From the NCBI RefSeq assembly GCF_014203355.1, contig NZ_JACHIR010000001.1:2234038-2298037 (forward strand): 64,000 bases of DNA, in the 5' to 3' direction. Below the pieces are notes generated by a model. The model made no database searches and was not told where the DNA came from. It was given only the letters and a program-made list of their open reading frames with translations. Below, one piece after another: positions 34,075 through 46,087 of this stretch. This DNA comes from Kutzneria kofuensis (GTDB lineage Bacteria; Actinomycetota; Actinomycetes; Mycobacteriales; Pseudonocardiaceae). The translations under genes and the position numbers were made by a program. Numbering within the stretch: the stretch's first letter is position 1; every line of letters starts with the position of its first letter.

Positions 34075-36183
34075 ATGACCGACGACGGTCGAAACGCCCA
34101 ACTGCGCGAGTTCGCCGAGGGCTGGGCGGCGGCCATCATCGACACCAGCTACGTGCCGATGTCGCGGCGGGAGATCGAGGACTTCCTGCTGGACCTGTCC
34201 GGCTCCCTGCTGAACGCGCTGCTCAGCGAGCCGTTCGACCCCGAGCCCGCGATCGCCGTCGGGGCCCGGCTGGTCAACGCGCACTTCACCGCGCCCGAGG
34301 CGCTCGGCCGCACGCTGCAACTGCTCGGCAGCGGCCTGGTGCAGTCCGCCGGGGTCTCCGGCGAGGACCGCCAACTGCTCGACCGGGTCGTCCAGCTGCT
34401 CGGCCGCCTCAGCACCGGCTACTCGGAGGCGCTGCGCGAGCGCACCTTCGAGGAGCAGGAGGTCATCAAGCAGGCCATGTGGCTGGCCACGGACGTCGCG
34501 CAGCGGCGGCTGCAGGACAGCGAGTCGCGGTTCCTCGCCGTGTTCGACTCGGCGCCCATCGGCCTGGCGATCGGCGACTTCGACTCCAACATCCTGGAGT
34601 CGAACCAGGCGCTGCAGGAGCTGCTCGGCTACAGCCGTGACGAGCTGAACGCGCTGACCGGCGCCGACATCCTGCACCCGGACGACATCCCGGACACGCT
34701 GCAGCGCTACGACCGGCTGTTCCGCGGCGAGTACCCGTCCTTCCGCAGCCGGCAGCGGCTGCTGAAGAAGGACGGCGACGTGCTGTGGGCCAACGTCACC
34801 GTGTCCGCGGTGCGCGACTCCACCGGCGTGGCCACGTATCAGGTGGCGATGGTCGAGGACGCCACCGAGCTGCACTACGCGAACCAGGCCATGGCCACGC
34901 TCGGCATGCAGGACCCGCTGACCGGCCTGCCGACCAGGACCGCGTTCATGGCCCGGCTGGACAGTGTGCTCGGGCGGGTGGACCGGCCGCGGCGGGTCGC
35001 GCTCTGCGTGTTCGGCATCGACGGTTTCGCCGCCATCAACGACGGGCTCGGCCCCGACGTCGGCGACGAGGTGCTGCTCAAGCTCGGCACCAAGCTCCGC
35101 TACCACGCCGAGGACAACAAGATGCTGGCCGCCCGGTTGGGCGGCGATGAGTTCGCTCTGCTGATCGAGGAGTCGGAGGGCACCCGGACCGTGACGCCGC
35201 TCGTCGAGGAGGCGATGCGGATGATCAACGAGCCGGTGACGGTGCTCGGGCACCGGCTGTCCGTGCACGCCAGCGTCGGCATCGTGGAGCGCGCGGTGGG
35301 TCGGGAGCAGCCGGCGGAGCTGCTGCGGGACGCCACGATGGCGCTGCACTGGGCCAAGCAGGGTGGCAAGGCGCAGTGGGCGCTGTTCGACTACCAGCGC
35401 TGCGAGCGGGACCGGGCGCAGCTGCAGCTCGCCCTGACCATGCCGGTCGCGTTGGACAACGGCGAGTTCACCGTCGTGTACCAACCGATCCGCGCCCTCA
35501 GCGACAACCGGCTCGTGGCCGTCGAGGCGCAGCTGGCGTGGGACCACCCCGAGTACGGAGTGTTGCCGCCGGCCGAGTTCCTGGCGCTGGCCGAGCGCAC
35601 CGGGCTGGTGATGCGACTGTCCGAGTGGCTGCTGCTGGAGGTGTGCCGGCAGGCCCGCGAGTGGGAGCTGGAGTTCGGCGAGCGTGCCCCGGTCGTGAGC
35701 GTGAAGATGCCGCCGCGGCAGGCCCGCGACCCCGACTTCCTGCCGAACGTGCTGCGCGCGCTGGCCGACAGCGGCCTCGACGGCAACCTGCTGCGGCTGG
35801 AGCTGGAGCCGGAGGCGATCGACTGCGACGGCGACGAGCAGGAGGAGGACATGAGCCTGCTCGGCGAACGCGGCATCACCTTCAGCATCTCCGGCCTGTC
35901 GGGGCATCGGCCGGAATGCCTGGTGGTGCGGCCGCTGACCGTGCTCAAGAGCCGAGATCTGGTGGTGGCGCAGGTCAACGGCGAGCGGGAGACGATTCCG
36001 GCGACGGTCTCGTGGAACACCGTGTCGCTCGCGCACCAGATGGGCATGCAGGTGATCGCGGAGAACGTGGACACCCTGGACGATGTGGCGTGGCTGCGGG
36101 AGATCGGCGTGGACGCCGGCCAGGGCGTAGCGTTCGGGGAGCCGGGCGGCCCCGAGGACATCGGGCCGCTGATCACACGGTGA
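34075..36183 (+). CDS. PAS-GGDEF-degenerate EAL signalling protein
   Basis: A 702-residue cytoplasmic protein. I prefer the ATG at 34075 (MTDDGRNAQLREFAEGWAA) with GAGGTGGCG before it; an ATG at 34027 is possible. Residues about 1-150 are helical and unassigned. A PAS domain follows (RFLAVFDSAPIGLAIGDFDS, GYSRDELNALTGADILHPDD). The GGDEF domain has DPLTGLPTRTAFMARL and the intact site RLGGDEFALL, so it may make c-di-GMP. The EAL domain is altered: EAL is EAQ (LVAVEAQLAWDHPEYG). The segment where DDFGTGYSS normally lies reads FSISGLSGHRPECL, without the metal-binding Asp pair. Phosphodiesterase activity is therefore unlikely. The 3' end overlaps the convergent MFS gene by 11 bases. Confidence 0.88.
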   Translation: MTDDGRNAQLREFAEGWAAAIIDTSYVPMSRREIEDFLLDLSGSLLNALLSEPFDPEPAIAVGARLVNAHFTAPEALGRTLQLLGSGLVQSAGVSGEDRQLLDRVVQLLGRLSTGYSEALRERTFEEQEVIKQAMWLATDVAQRRLQDSESRFLAVFDSAPIGLAIGDFDSNILESNQALQELLGYSRDELNALTGADILHPDDIPDTLQRYDRLFRGEYPSFRSRQRLLKKDGDVLWANVTVSAVRDSTGVATYQVAMVEDATELHYANQAMATLGMQDPLTGLPTRTAFMARLDSVLGRVDRPRRVALCVFGIDGFAAINDGLGPDVGDEVLLKLGTKLRYHAEDNKMLAARLGGDEFALLIEESEGTRTVTPLVEEAMRMINEPVTVLGHRLSVHASVGIVERAVGREQPAELLRDATMALHWAKQGGKAQWALFDYQRCERDRAQLQLALTMPVALDNGEFTVVYQPIRALSDNRLVAVEAQLAWDHPEYGVLPPAEFLALAERTGLVMRLSEWLLLEVCRQAREWELEFGERAPVVSVKMPPRQARDPDFLPNVLRALADSGLDGNLLRLELEPEAIDCDGDEQEEDMSLLGERGITFSISGLSGHRPECLVVRPLTVLKSRDLVVAQVNGERETIPATVSWNTVSLAHQMGMQVIAENVDTLDDVAWLREIGVDAGQGVAFGEPGGPEDIGPLITR

Positions 36184-37399
36184 CCGGCGTGCGGACCAGG
36201 TTCCGCGCGGCCGGCGCCAGCTTGCGCAGGCTCAGTCCCAGCGCCAGCATGCCCAGCGTCAACGCGGCCGTGAACACCGTGACGGCAACCCAGCCGCCGC
36301 CAGAGAAGGCAAGCCCGCCAACGGATCCTCCGACGCTGCTGCCGAGGTAGTAGCACAGCTGGTAGGCGGCGGCCGCCTGCGCGGGGTGCGTGGCGCGGGC
36401 GCTGACCCAGCCGCTGGCGACCGTGTGGCCGGCGAAGAACCCGGCCGTCACGAGCAGCAGGCCGATGACCACGAGCAGGAGGTCGTCGGAGAGCATCAGA
36501 CCGAGGCCAGCGATGCTGACCAGTGCCGTCCCCCACAGCACCTGGCGTCGGCTGTAGCGGTCGACGAGCCGGCCGGCGACCGGGGAGCTGACCGTACCGG
36601 CGAGGTAGGCGACGGAGATCAGGCCGACGATCGCCTGCGACAGGCCGAACGGGGCGGCGGTGAGGCGGAAGCCGAGGTAGTTGTAGATCGTGACGAAGCT
36701 GCCCATCAGCAGCATGCCGATCAGGTAGAGGCGGACCAGGCCGCTGTCACGGAAGCAGCCGGCCAGCGTGTGCAGCTTGATCGGCTTTTGGCGGAAGTTC
36801 GCCGAAGATGGCATCACCGCACGGAACAGCAGCGCGCAGCCGAGCGAGGCAATGCCGACCACACCCACCGCCCACCGCCAGCCGCCGAGGTCGGTGACCA
36901 GGCCGGTGATCACGCGGCCGGCCATGCCGCCGATGCTGTTGCCGCCGATGTAGAGGCCGACGGCGAAGCCGAGCGATCCTCGGTGCACTTCCTCGGCGAG
37001 GTAGGCCATCGCGACCGCAGGCAGGCCGGCGACCGCCAGGCCCTGCAATGCCCGCAGCACCAACAGAATCGTGTAGTTCGGGCTGAATGCGACGGCGATC
37101 TGCAGCAAGGCGGTGCTGAACAGCGAAGCCGTCATCACCGGCATACGGCCCCACCGCTCGGAAAGCATGCTCAGCGGCACGATCGCGAGGGCGAGCATCC
37201 CGGTGGCGACGGAGATCGCCAGGCTGGACTCGGTCGGCGTGAGGCGGAAGTCCTGCGCGAACACCGGAAGCAGTGGCTGCACACAGTAGAGGACCATGAA
37301 CGTGGCCAGCCCGGCGGCGAACAGACCGAGGTTGATGCGCCGGAATCCCTTGCTGCCACGGCGATGTGCTTGATCTTCGGGCGCTTGGATCACGGTCAT
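36173..37399 (-). CDS. MFS transporter, YnfM-like
   Basis: A 408-residue MFS protein with 12 membrane segments, starting at the ATG 37397-37399 (MTVIQAPEDQAHRRGSKGFR). Features include LGLFAAGLATFMVLYCVQPL, LSMLSERWGRMPVMTASL, YLAEEVHRGSLGFAVGLYIG, NSIGGMAGRVITGLV and RLVDRYSRRQVLWG. It resembles YnfM/arabinose-efflux type proteins. The start overlaps the stop of the upstream membrane gene (ATGA), and both diverge from an Lrp regulator. Export of an amino acid or related compound is a reasonable guess. Confidence 0.85.
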   Translation of the reverse strand: MTVIQAPEDQAHRRGSKGFRRINLGLFAAGLATFMVLYCVQPLLPVFAQDFRLTPTESSLAISVATGMLALAIVPLSMLSERWGRMPVMTASLFSTALLQIAVAFSPNYTILLVLRALQGLAVAGLPAVAMAYLAEEVHRGSLGFAVGLYIGGNSIGGMAGRVITGLVTDLGGWRWAVGVVGIASLGCALLFRAVMPSSANFRQKPIKLHTLAGCFRDSGLVRLYLIGMLLMGSFVTIYNYLGFRLTAAPFGLSQAIVGLISVAYLAGTVSSPVAGRLVDRYSRRQVLWGTALVSIAGLGLMLSDDLLLVVIGLLLVTAGFFAGHTVASGWVSARATHPAQAAAAYQLCYYLGSSVGGSVGGLAFSGGGWVAVTVFTAALTLGMLALGLSLRKLAPAARNLVRTPVTV

Positions 37400-38208
37400 G
37401 CACTGGAAGCTAGTTGCCGCTCGTTCATGCGTCCAATACAGGAATCGCGGGACTTCGATCCATAGGTGAATAGATTGACGGCGATGTGCGCGAACACCGT
37501 TGCCGCCACGGCAAGCGGGAACGCGCCTAGGGCGCCCCAGTACGGGAGGGTGCTCGCGATCGTGAGAAAGAACACCGACGACGTGAAGGCTCCGACCACG
37601 ACCGAGCGCAGCGAGATGATCGCCGCCGGGCCGCCCGCGCCGTAATGCTCGTGTGCGGCGAACAATGCGGCGAACAAAGGAAAAGAGGCGACGAGGCCGA
37701 TCGTTTTCGACCCGAGCATCGTGGCGGAGGCGAGCACCAACGTCGTCATGGCCGTGGCGACGACCATGCGCGCCGGCAACTCCCACTGCATCGGTAGAAC
37801 CTCGCGTGGCGTCAGCGCCGGCCACGCCGCCAGCGTCGCCGCCAGGCCCGTTGGCACCAGGAATTCCAGCGCTGGCAAGGAAAAGTCGTGCCGGCTCAGG
37901 ATGAGCGCGGCGATTCCGTAGCAGCAGACGGCGATCGCCAGCGCGATCGGCCAGCGGTGGGCGAGCGCCGTGCGGGCGTAGCCGAGGCAGAAGGCGGCGA
38001 TCGCGAGTTGGCCGGACAGCGTCGCGATGGCGGTTTGGACGGCGAATGTCTCGCCCTCGCGGAGGGTCAGCAGGGTGAGCGAGGAGGCGGCGGTCAGCGG
38101 GAGGCCGACGAGGCGGCCGCCGAACAGTGTCGCCCAGCGGCGTTGGAGGAGGGTGGCGGCGACGATCAGAGCGGGTGTGAGGAGGAGTTTGAGCAGGTCG
38201 GGCCCCAT
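37396..38208 (-). CDS. Polytopic membrane protein, family not recognised
   Basis: A 270-residue hydrophobic protein starting at the ATG 38206-38208 (MGPDLLKLLLTPALIVAATL). About eight membrane segments are visible, for example IALAIAVCCYGIAALILS, MVVATAMTTLVLASATMLGS and FTSSVFFLTIASTLPYWGAL. I see no known catalytic or binding motif. It is translationally coupled to the MFS gene downstream and lies beside an Lrp-type regulator gene. A two-part transport function is possible. Confidence 0.7.
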   Translation of the reverse strand: MGPDLLKLLLTPALIVAATLLQRRWATLFGGRLVGLPLTAASSLTLLTLREGETFAVQTAIATLSGQLAIAAFCLGYARTALAHRWPIALAIAVCCYGIAALILSRHDFSLPALEFLVPTGLAATLAAWPALTPREVLPMQWELPARMVVATAMTTLVLASATMLGSKTIGLVASFPLFAALFAAHEHYGAGGPAAIISLRSVVVGAFTSSVFFLTIASTLPYWGALGAFPLAVAATVFAHIAVNLFTYGSKSRDSCIGRMNERQLASSA

Positions 38209-38261
38209 GACCTCGAGCTTCTCAGTGATCCCGCCGCGTTTGTCGCGGAATTCGCGGCGGT

Positions 38262-38281
38262 ATCGCAGTTTGCGCTGCGAT
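38262..38281. promoter_or_regulatory. Inverted repeat upstream of the Lrp gene
   Basis: ATCGCAG (38262-38268) and CTGCGAT (38275-38281) form a perfect 7-bp inverted repeat with a six-base spacer. It lies 20 bases before the lrp-like ATG, between the two divergent units. This fits an Lrp/AsnC operator. Confidence 0.55.
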
Positions 38282-38301
38282 GTTCTCGGTACATTGGCCG
38301 C

Positions 38302-38772
38302 ATGACTTCGGAAGTCGCAGTGGACGCCGTCGACCGGGAGATCCTCGCCGTGCTCCTGCACGACGGCCGGATCACGTACCAGGAACTGGGCCGAGCCGTC
38401 CGGCTGAGCGCCAACGCCGTCGCCGACCGGGTACGACGGCTGCGACGGTCCGGGGTCCTGCGCGGTTACCGCGCGGACTTGGATTTCGCCGCGCTCGGGC
38501 GGCCGTTGGTGCTGGTCAGCGAGGTGCGGCTACGGGACGGCGTGTCCGGCGCCGAGTTCGAGCGGGGGCTGCGCGGGTTTCCGCAGATCTTCTCCGCCGC
38601 GCACGTCACCGGGGAGTACGACTACCAACTGCGGATGGCGTGCGTCGACACCGCCGAATTCGAGGAGTTGATCGAGCGGCTCAAGCGTGAGCACGGCGTC
38701 CGCGAGCTGCGAAGCCGGCTCGTGCTGCGGCAGATCCCGCTCGACCCGGCCGGTGTGTTGGAGATCACCTGA
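38302..38772 (+). CDS. Lrp/AsnC-family regulator
   Basis: A 156-residue regulator. The N-terminal HTH is VDAVDREILAVLLHDGRITY and LSANAVADRVRRLRRSGVLR. The C-terminal RAM domain contains AAHVTGEYDYQLRMACVDTA and EFEELIERLKREHGVRELRS. It is divergent from the membrane protein and MFS pair, which is the usual layout for an Lrp-controlled amino-acid exporter. An inverted repeat lies in the intervening promoter. Confidence 0.92.
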   Translation: MTSEVAVDAVDREILAVLLHDGRITYQELGRAVRLSANAVADRVRRLRRSGVLRGYRADLDFAALGRPLVLVSEVRLRDGVSGAEFERGLRGFPQIFSAAHVTGEYDYQLRMACVDTAEFEELIERLKREHGVRELRSRLVLRQIPLDPAGVLEIT

Positions 38773-38904
38773 GGCGTTCGGGTGTATCCGGGACTTGACG
38801 TCGGGTGTATTGCGCGCCGTCCGGAGGGCGACGAGGAGCCGCCGGTCGGATACGGTGATCACAGTCACATGTCATTCCGGTCGCACTCAATGCCGAGGAG
38901 CTCC

Positions 38905-39615
38905 GTGGGATACGTCGACTCGTGGACGCAGCGCTACCGCGGCGTGGACCTGGGGCCCCACACCCTGTTGCTCGGTCGTCTGCTGGTGCGCAGACGAGCC
39001 GTGCAGCTCGGCGTCGCCCTGGTCGCCGCGGTGCTCGTCCTCCGGGTTGTGCAGTTCCTGCTCGGCTCCACGTCGCTGCTGTGGCCCGTGCTGCTCACCG
39101 CTCTCGTCTCGCTGGCCGCCGGCATCGCGCTGGTCGTCCAACGGCTCGGCGACCGCCGGATCGCCGCCGCCCAGCCCGAGCACGTCAACCGCCACGAGCC
39201 CGTCGACTTCGCCGCCATCGTCGGCCGCCGCACCCGGACCCTGCTGGCCGTCTCCTACGTCGGCGCCGCACTTCTCGGTTTCGCCGCACTTCTCACTAGC
39301 GACGACAGCGCGCAGGCCGTCGTTTTCCTCGTCGGCGTCGCACTGCTCGCCGCCGTCACCTACGCCTCGCTGCACAGCGCCCTCACCCGCGCCCCCATCG
39401 CCGTCGACCACGGCTCCCTGCAGGCCGACGAGCTGCTGCGCGTCAACGACGCCCGCCACGCCGCCCTCGCCTACCCCGTGCTGCTCGCCCTCGTGACGAT
39501 GTCGTCGGCCTCCTCGATTTGGTTGTTAACTGTGTACACAGCTGTTTCGGTTGTGATCTCGGTTTTCGCGATGACTCACGAGCCGCTGACACCGAAGGTC
39601 CCGGTGGCCCGGTGA
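38905..39615 (+). CDS. Membrane protein paired with a YtrA-type GntR regulator
   Basis: A protein of about 236 residues with five or six membrane segments (VQLGVALVAAVLVLRVVQFL, LLWPVLLTALVSLAAGIALV, LLAVSYVGAALLGFAALL, VVFLVGVALLAAVTYASL). The start is uncertain: GTG 38905 follows GAGGAG closely, and ATGs at 38869 and 38890 are in frame. No named family is recognised. The stop overlaps the GntR gene as GTGA, so the two work together. YtrA-type regulators usually control membrane transport genes under cell-wall or antibiotic stress. Confidence 0.72.
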   Translation: MGYVDSWTQRYRGVDLGPHTLLLGRLLVRRRAVQLGVALVAAVLVLRVVQFLLGSTSLLWPVLLTALVSLAAGIALVVQRLGDRRIAAAQPEHVNRHEPVDFAAIVGRRTRTLLAVSYVGAALLGFAALLTSDDSAQAVVFLVGVALLAAVTYASLHSALTRAPIAVDHGSLQADELLRVNDARHAALAYPVLLALVTMSSASSIWLLTVYTAVSVVISVFAMTHEPLTPKVPVAR

Positions 39616-39977
39616 TCCAGCTCGACACCGCGTCACCCGTTCCGCCGTACGAGCAGGTCAAGTCCCAGTTCGCCCGCCAGATCGCCGACCGGACCCTCGC
39701 CGTCGGCACCCGCTTGCCGACCGTCCGCCAGCTCGCCGCCGAACTCGGCCTCGCCGTCAACACCGTCGCCCGCGCCTACCGCGAGCTCGAGGAAGCAGGC
39801 CTCGTCCAGACCCGCGGCCGTGCCGGCACCTTCGTCAGCGCCGCCGGCGAACACAGCCTCCAACGCGCCCAGCAGGCCGCCCGCCAGTTCGCCGCCGCCA
39901 CCGCCGACCTCGGCCTCTCCCCCGACGACCTTCTCCACATCGTCCGCGCCGCCCTCACCCCCACCCAGCCCAGCTGA
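39612..39977 (+). CDS. GntR-family regulator, YtrA subfamily
   Basis: A 121-residue regulator. The GntR winged helix is VPPYEQVKSQFARQIADRTL, GTRLPTVRQLAAELGLAVNT and VARAYRELEEAGLVQTRGRA. Only about 45 residues follow, which defines the short YtrA subfamily with no large effector domain. It overlaps the upstream membrane protein gene by four bases and is the last gene of that unit. Confidence 0.92.
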   Translation: MIQLDTASPVPPYEQVKSQFARQIADRTLAVGTRLPTVRQLAAELGLAVNTVARAYRELEEAGLVQTRGRAGTFVSAAGEHSLQRAQQAARQFAAATADLGLSPDDLLHIVRAALTPTQPS

Positions 39978-40058
39978 CCGCCCAACTCCCCAAATCCGAC
40001 GAAGACCTCACCCTGCGCCGACAACCTCGACTGCGTCGGACAGCTGAAGTTCGGCGAA

Positions 40059-40892
40059 CTAGTCGGCGCGGCCCGGCCAGGTGAGGGTGGCCAGGTCGCG
40101 GCCGGAGGAGCCCAGGTCAGGCACGAGGTCGGGGGAATGACCTAGGTCCCGTAGCGCGCGGTCGACCTCGGGGGCGGCGTCGGGCGGGAGGCAGAGTCGT
40201 CGGCGGGCGACATCCACTAGTTCGGCGAAGTTGGCGTACTCGGCCTCTGGAGGACGGCTCCAACGCGCGACGTCCGGGTGGATGCCGAGTTCGTCGAGGG
40301 CGGCGACGAGGTCGTCGACACCGGGGCCGTCAGGGCGGGCGATGCCGTGGAAGCGGCGCCACAGGGGGTTGAGCTCGGTAAGTGGGTGCCGGATGGCGAC
40401 TTCGGCGGCGACGAGGTGACGGGCGTGGTCGGTGAGTGCGGCGACGAACGGTTCGAGGTCGGCGACGTTGTAGAGAACATTGCCGCAAATGACGATGTCG
40501 GCGATCGGCGCCTTGACGGCCGAGTCGGGCCACAGGCCTTCCATTCGTTCGAACGGCACGCCGATCTGGGCGGCCCGTGTGGCACAGGCGTCGAGCAGCG
40601 CGGAATCGGCGTCGACGGCGGTCAGGTGGGTGACACGGCCGGCGGCGGCAAGCGGCAGGCTGGTCGCGCCGGCGGCAGCACCGACATCGAGGACGGCGCC
40701 GGGTTCGGACAGCGCCGCCGATGCCCGGTGGAAGGTCGCGCCGATGGGATTCGCGATTTGGGCGTCCGCGCGACGGATGAACACCTGCCGGGGCAGCACC
40801 CACGGAGACTCCGCCACCCGATCGAGGATGTTCTGCGGAATCCGCCACTCACCGAGTGCCTGTCGCCAGTGCTCGACCGCCGTCACGACCAT
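40059..40892 (-). CDS. Class I SAM-dependent methyltransferase
   Basis: A 277-residue protein. The SAM motif is AVLDVGAAAGATSLPLAAAG, followed by LTAVDADSALLDACATRA and ADIVICGNVLYNVADLEPFV. An N-terminal helical segment (MVVTAVEHWRQALGEWRIPQ) and a C-terminal helical region flank the core. Substrate and pathway are not evident. It lies downstream of the P450 gene on the same strand, about 100 bases away. The gap contains two inverted repeats (GAGTTC-N4-GAACTC at 40927-40942 and the palindrome GACCGCCGGCGGTC at 40948-40961). Confidence 0.75.
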   Translation of the reverse strand: MVVTAVEHWRQALGEWRIPQNILDRVAESPWVLPRQVFIRRADAQIANPIGATFHRASAALSEPGAVLDVGAAAGATSLPLAAAGRVTHLTAVDADSALLDACATRAAQIGVPFERMEGLWPDSAVKAPIADIVICGNVLYNVADLEPFVAALTDHARHLVAAEVAIRHPLTELNPLWRRFHGIARPDGPGVDDLVAALDELGIHPDVARWSRPPEAEYANFAELVDVARRRLCLPPDAAPEVDRALRDLGHSPDLVPDLGSSGRDLATLTWPGRAD

Positions 40893-40994
40893 GGCAAGAG
40901 CATGGCGTTCGGCTGGGTGGCCGCGCGAGTTCCGACGAACTCGGCGCGACCGCCGGCGGTCATGAGAGAACCGGCACGTGGACGGCGCCGGCGG

Positions 40995-42173
40995 TCACCA
41001 GGTGACCGGCACGGCGACGATTCCGCCGCCCAACTGGTTGATGCGCAGCTTGAGCTCCTCGACGGGGACTGCGAGCCGCAGGGTGGGGATGCGGCGGAGC
41101 AGGGCGTCGAACACGATCTGGAGTTCGAGGCGGGCGAGGTTCGCGCCGATGCAGTAGCGGGAGCCGTGTCCGAAGGTGAGGTGCTGGTTGGGCGTACGCG
41201 CGATGTCGAAATGCACGGCATCGGCGAAAACGCGCTCGTCGTGGTTGGCGCCGCTGGAGGCGAGCAGCACCGCATCGCCGGCCGCGACCTTGGTGCCGGC
41301 GATGTCCATGTCCTCACGGGCGTAGCGGAGCAGGCCGCCACCGCCGGTCATGCTGCGGCGCAGGACTTCCTCGATGGCGGACGCGGCGAGCTTCTCGTCC
41401 TGGAGAAACGCCTCCCGCTGGCCGGGATTGGTCAGAAACAGCAGGGTGCCGATGTCGATCCGCACCATCGTGGTCTCGTGACCGGCGAAAAGCAGCCCGC
41501 TGCCCAGCAGCGCCAGTTCGTCGTCGCCGACCTGGTCGCCGTACTCGGCGACCAGGTCGCTGATCAGGTCGTCGCCGGGTTCGGTCCGCTTGCGGTGGAT
41601 GAGCCCCTTCATATACGCACCGAGGTTTTCCCACCCGGCGGCCGAGCGGGCGCCGTCGGCGGTGTCGCCGACCGCGTCGGACCAGGCCCGAAAGTCGTCG
41701 CGGTCCTCGTACGGCACGCCGAGCAGGGCGCAGATGACCAGCACCGGCAGCGGCACGGAGAGTCGCTCGTGCAGGTCGACGGGGCCGCCGTCGGCCAGCA
41801 AGCCGTCGATGATCGTGTCGACGATCTGCTGGATGTGCGGCCGCATCACTCGCATTCGCCGAGGTGAGAACGCCGGCATGAGCATCGCTCGCATCATGGC
41901 GTGGTTGGCGTCCTCGTTGTCGTCGGCTATCGCACCGCTCATGATCACGGAGTTCGTCACGCGGGCGGCCTGCTCGGGATTCGGATGCGAACGCCCGAGT
42001 CGGGGGTCGGCGAACAGGTCGCGGACCTCGTCGTAGCGGGTGACCAGCCACGCCTCGTCGCCCATCTGCGTGCGCACACGCACGATCGGCCCTTCGGCCT
42101 GGAGCTCCAGCAGCTGCGGCGGCGGTTCGAGCACGCCGGCGCGCGCGAACGGCAACTGCGGCAAGTCGGTCAT
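40995..42173 (-). CDS. Cytochrome P450 (bacterial class I, CYP105/107-like)
   Basis: A 392-residue soluble P450 starting at ATG 42171-42173 after GGGAGGGAATTCG. The I-helix is [13 protein letters not shown], with the E-x-x-R helix in IEEVLRRSM. The haem loop is [20 protein letters not shown], with the axial Cys. Length and motifs match actinobacterial oxidases of secondary or xenobiotic metabolism. No ferredoxin gene is adjacent. A TetR gene is divergent, and the palindrome between them suggests substrate-inducible control. Confidence 0.93.
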   Translation of the reverse strand: MTDLPQLPFARAGVLEPPPQLLELQAEGPIVRVRTQMGDEAWLVTRYDEVRDLFADPRLGRSHPNPEQAARVTNSVIMSGAIADDNEDANHAMMRAMLMPAFSPRRMRVMRPHIQQIVDTIIDGLLADGGPVDLHERLSVPLPVLVICALLGVPYEDRDDFRAWSDAVGDTADGARSAAGWENLGAYMKGLIHRKRTEPGDDLISDLVAEYGDQVGDDELALLGSGLLFAGHETTMVRIDIGTLLFLTNPGQREAFLQDEKLAASAIEEVLRRSMTGGGGLLRYAREDMDIAGTKVAAGDAVLLASSGANHDERVFADAVHFDIARTPNQHLTFGHGSRYCIGANLARLELQIVFDALLRRIPTLRLAVPVEELKLRINQLGGGIVAVPVTW

Positions 42174-42193
42174 CGAATTCCCTCCCCAGGTAG

Positions 42194-42211
42194 GTATACT
42201 TCGAAATATAC
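42194..42211. promoter_or_regulatory. Near-perfect 18-bp palindrome between P450 and TetR genes
   Basis: GTATACTTCGAAATATAC is symmetric at 16 of 18 positions around TTCGAA. It lies 21 bases from the P450 start and 41 from the TetR start. It also carries AT-rich TATAC elements that could be -10 regions. This is a typical TetR autoregulatory operator. Confidence 0.65.
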
Positions 42212-42251
42212 ACATGCCTGTCAACATCTGCGGCCTGGTAGGACAGTGGCT

Positions 42252-42932
42252 GTGACGGAACAGCGCAGCGAACGACTGCCTCGAGCGCAGCGGCGGGAGC
42301 AGATCCTGGCCGCGGCGACCACGGCGTTCGCTCGGGCCGGGTTCGCCGCGACGAGCCTCGACGACGTCGCCCGTGAGGCCGGCATCAGCCGGATGATCGT
42401 GTACCGGCACTTCGACTCGAAGCGGGACCTCTACCAGGAAGCCCTGGAGCGGGTCGGCGACATGATCGGGGCGTCGACCAAGGGCGAGATCTCGCTCGAC
42501 AGCCTGCGCGCGATCATCGCCACCGCCGCGGCCGAGCCGGACGGATTCCGCCTGCTGTTCCGCCACGCCGCCCGCGAGCCCGAGTTCAGCGCCGACATCG
42601 ATACGATGCTGCGCGGCATGTCAGCCGCCACCTACGAGCAGATCGCGAGCCGAATCAGCGACCCGGTGTGGGCGAACTGGGCGGCCACCTGCATCCCGGT
42701 GGTGCTGGTGGAGGCGATCATGGCTTGGCTGGACGCCGGGCAGCCCGACCCGGAAAGCGCACCGGACCGGATCGCCCAGGTGATCCGCGGCGTGGTCGGA
42801 GCAGCCGGCCGCGTGAACGAGGTCGGCACGAATGCGGGCCAGGCGAATGGCACCGACACGAGTGCCGGCCAGGTGAACGCCGCCGCTATGGGGACTGGCC
42901 AGTCGAGCGGCGGCACGGGCACCGTCGATTAG
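42252..42932 (+). CDS. TetR-family regulator divergent from the P450
   Basis: A 226-residue TetR protein; GTG 42252 follows GGTAGGA, and GTG 42246 is also in frame. The HTH is [20 protein letters not shown] and [20 protein letters not shown]. The ligand-binding domain ends near GVVGAAGRV. The last 38 residues ([20 protein letters not shown] and so on) are low complexity and are encoded by a degenerate tandem DNA tract that continues past the stop. A TetR protein would normally end near residue 190. It probably represses the P450 gene. Confidence 0.88.
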   Translation: MTEQRSERLPRAQRREQILAAATTAFARAGFAATSLDDVAREAGISRMIVYRHFDSKRDLYQEALERVGDMIGASTKGEISLDSLRAIIATAAAEPDGFRLLFRHAAREPEFSADIDTMLRGMSAATYEQIASRISDPVWANWAATCIPVVLVEAIMAWLDAGQPDPESAPDRIAQVIRGVVGAAGRVNEVGTNAGQANGTDTSAGQVNAAAMGTGQSSGGTGTVD

Positions 42933-43012
42933 CAACGGGGGCACGGATACCGGGCGCGCAAGCAACGCCGACTAGCAATGCCGGCGCGGATGCCGAACGC
43001 GCGAGCCGGCGG
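42820..43012 (+). repeat. Degenerate tandem tract at and beyond the tetR 3' end
   Basis: Two kinds of unit are visible. Inside the gene, GGCACGAATGCGGGCCAGG and GGCACCGACACGAGTGCCGG are related copies. Past the stop, TAGCAACGGGGGCACGGAT (42931) and TAGCAATGCCGGCGCGGAT (42974) begin a repeated block of about 33 bases, each ending near CGCGC. The tract ends at the glyS-side terminator. Confidence 0.55.
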
Positions 43013-43054
43013 CACGCGGGTCCGACCGGGTGCCGGGCAAACCGGGTAAACGGC

Positions 43055-43088
43055 GACGGCCCTGCCTCGCTTAGGAGGCAGGGCCGTC
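43055..43088. terminator. Strong intrinsic hairpin between tetR and glyS ends
   Basis: GACGGCCCTGCCTC (43055-43068) pairs perfectly with GAGGCAGGGCCGTC (43075-43088) around a six-base loop. It lies 15 bases beyond the stop of the minus-strand glycyl-tRNA synthetase and 120 bases after the plus-strand TetR stop. It can serve both convergent genes. Confidence 0.8.
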
Positions 43089-43102
43089 GTCAGGACCGGG
43101 GG

Positions 43103-46087
<2,985 letters not shown>

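Noticed and set aside
33034-36036. A 1000-codon minus-strand frame opposite the methyltransferase and GGDEF genes
   Set aside because: It is antisense to two recognisable families, with His/Gln/Arg-rich low-complexity translation and no ribosome site.
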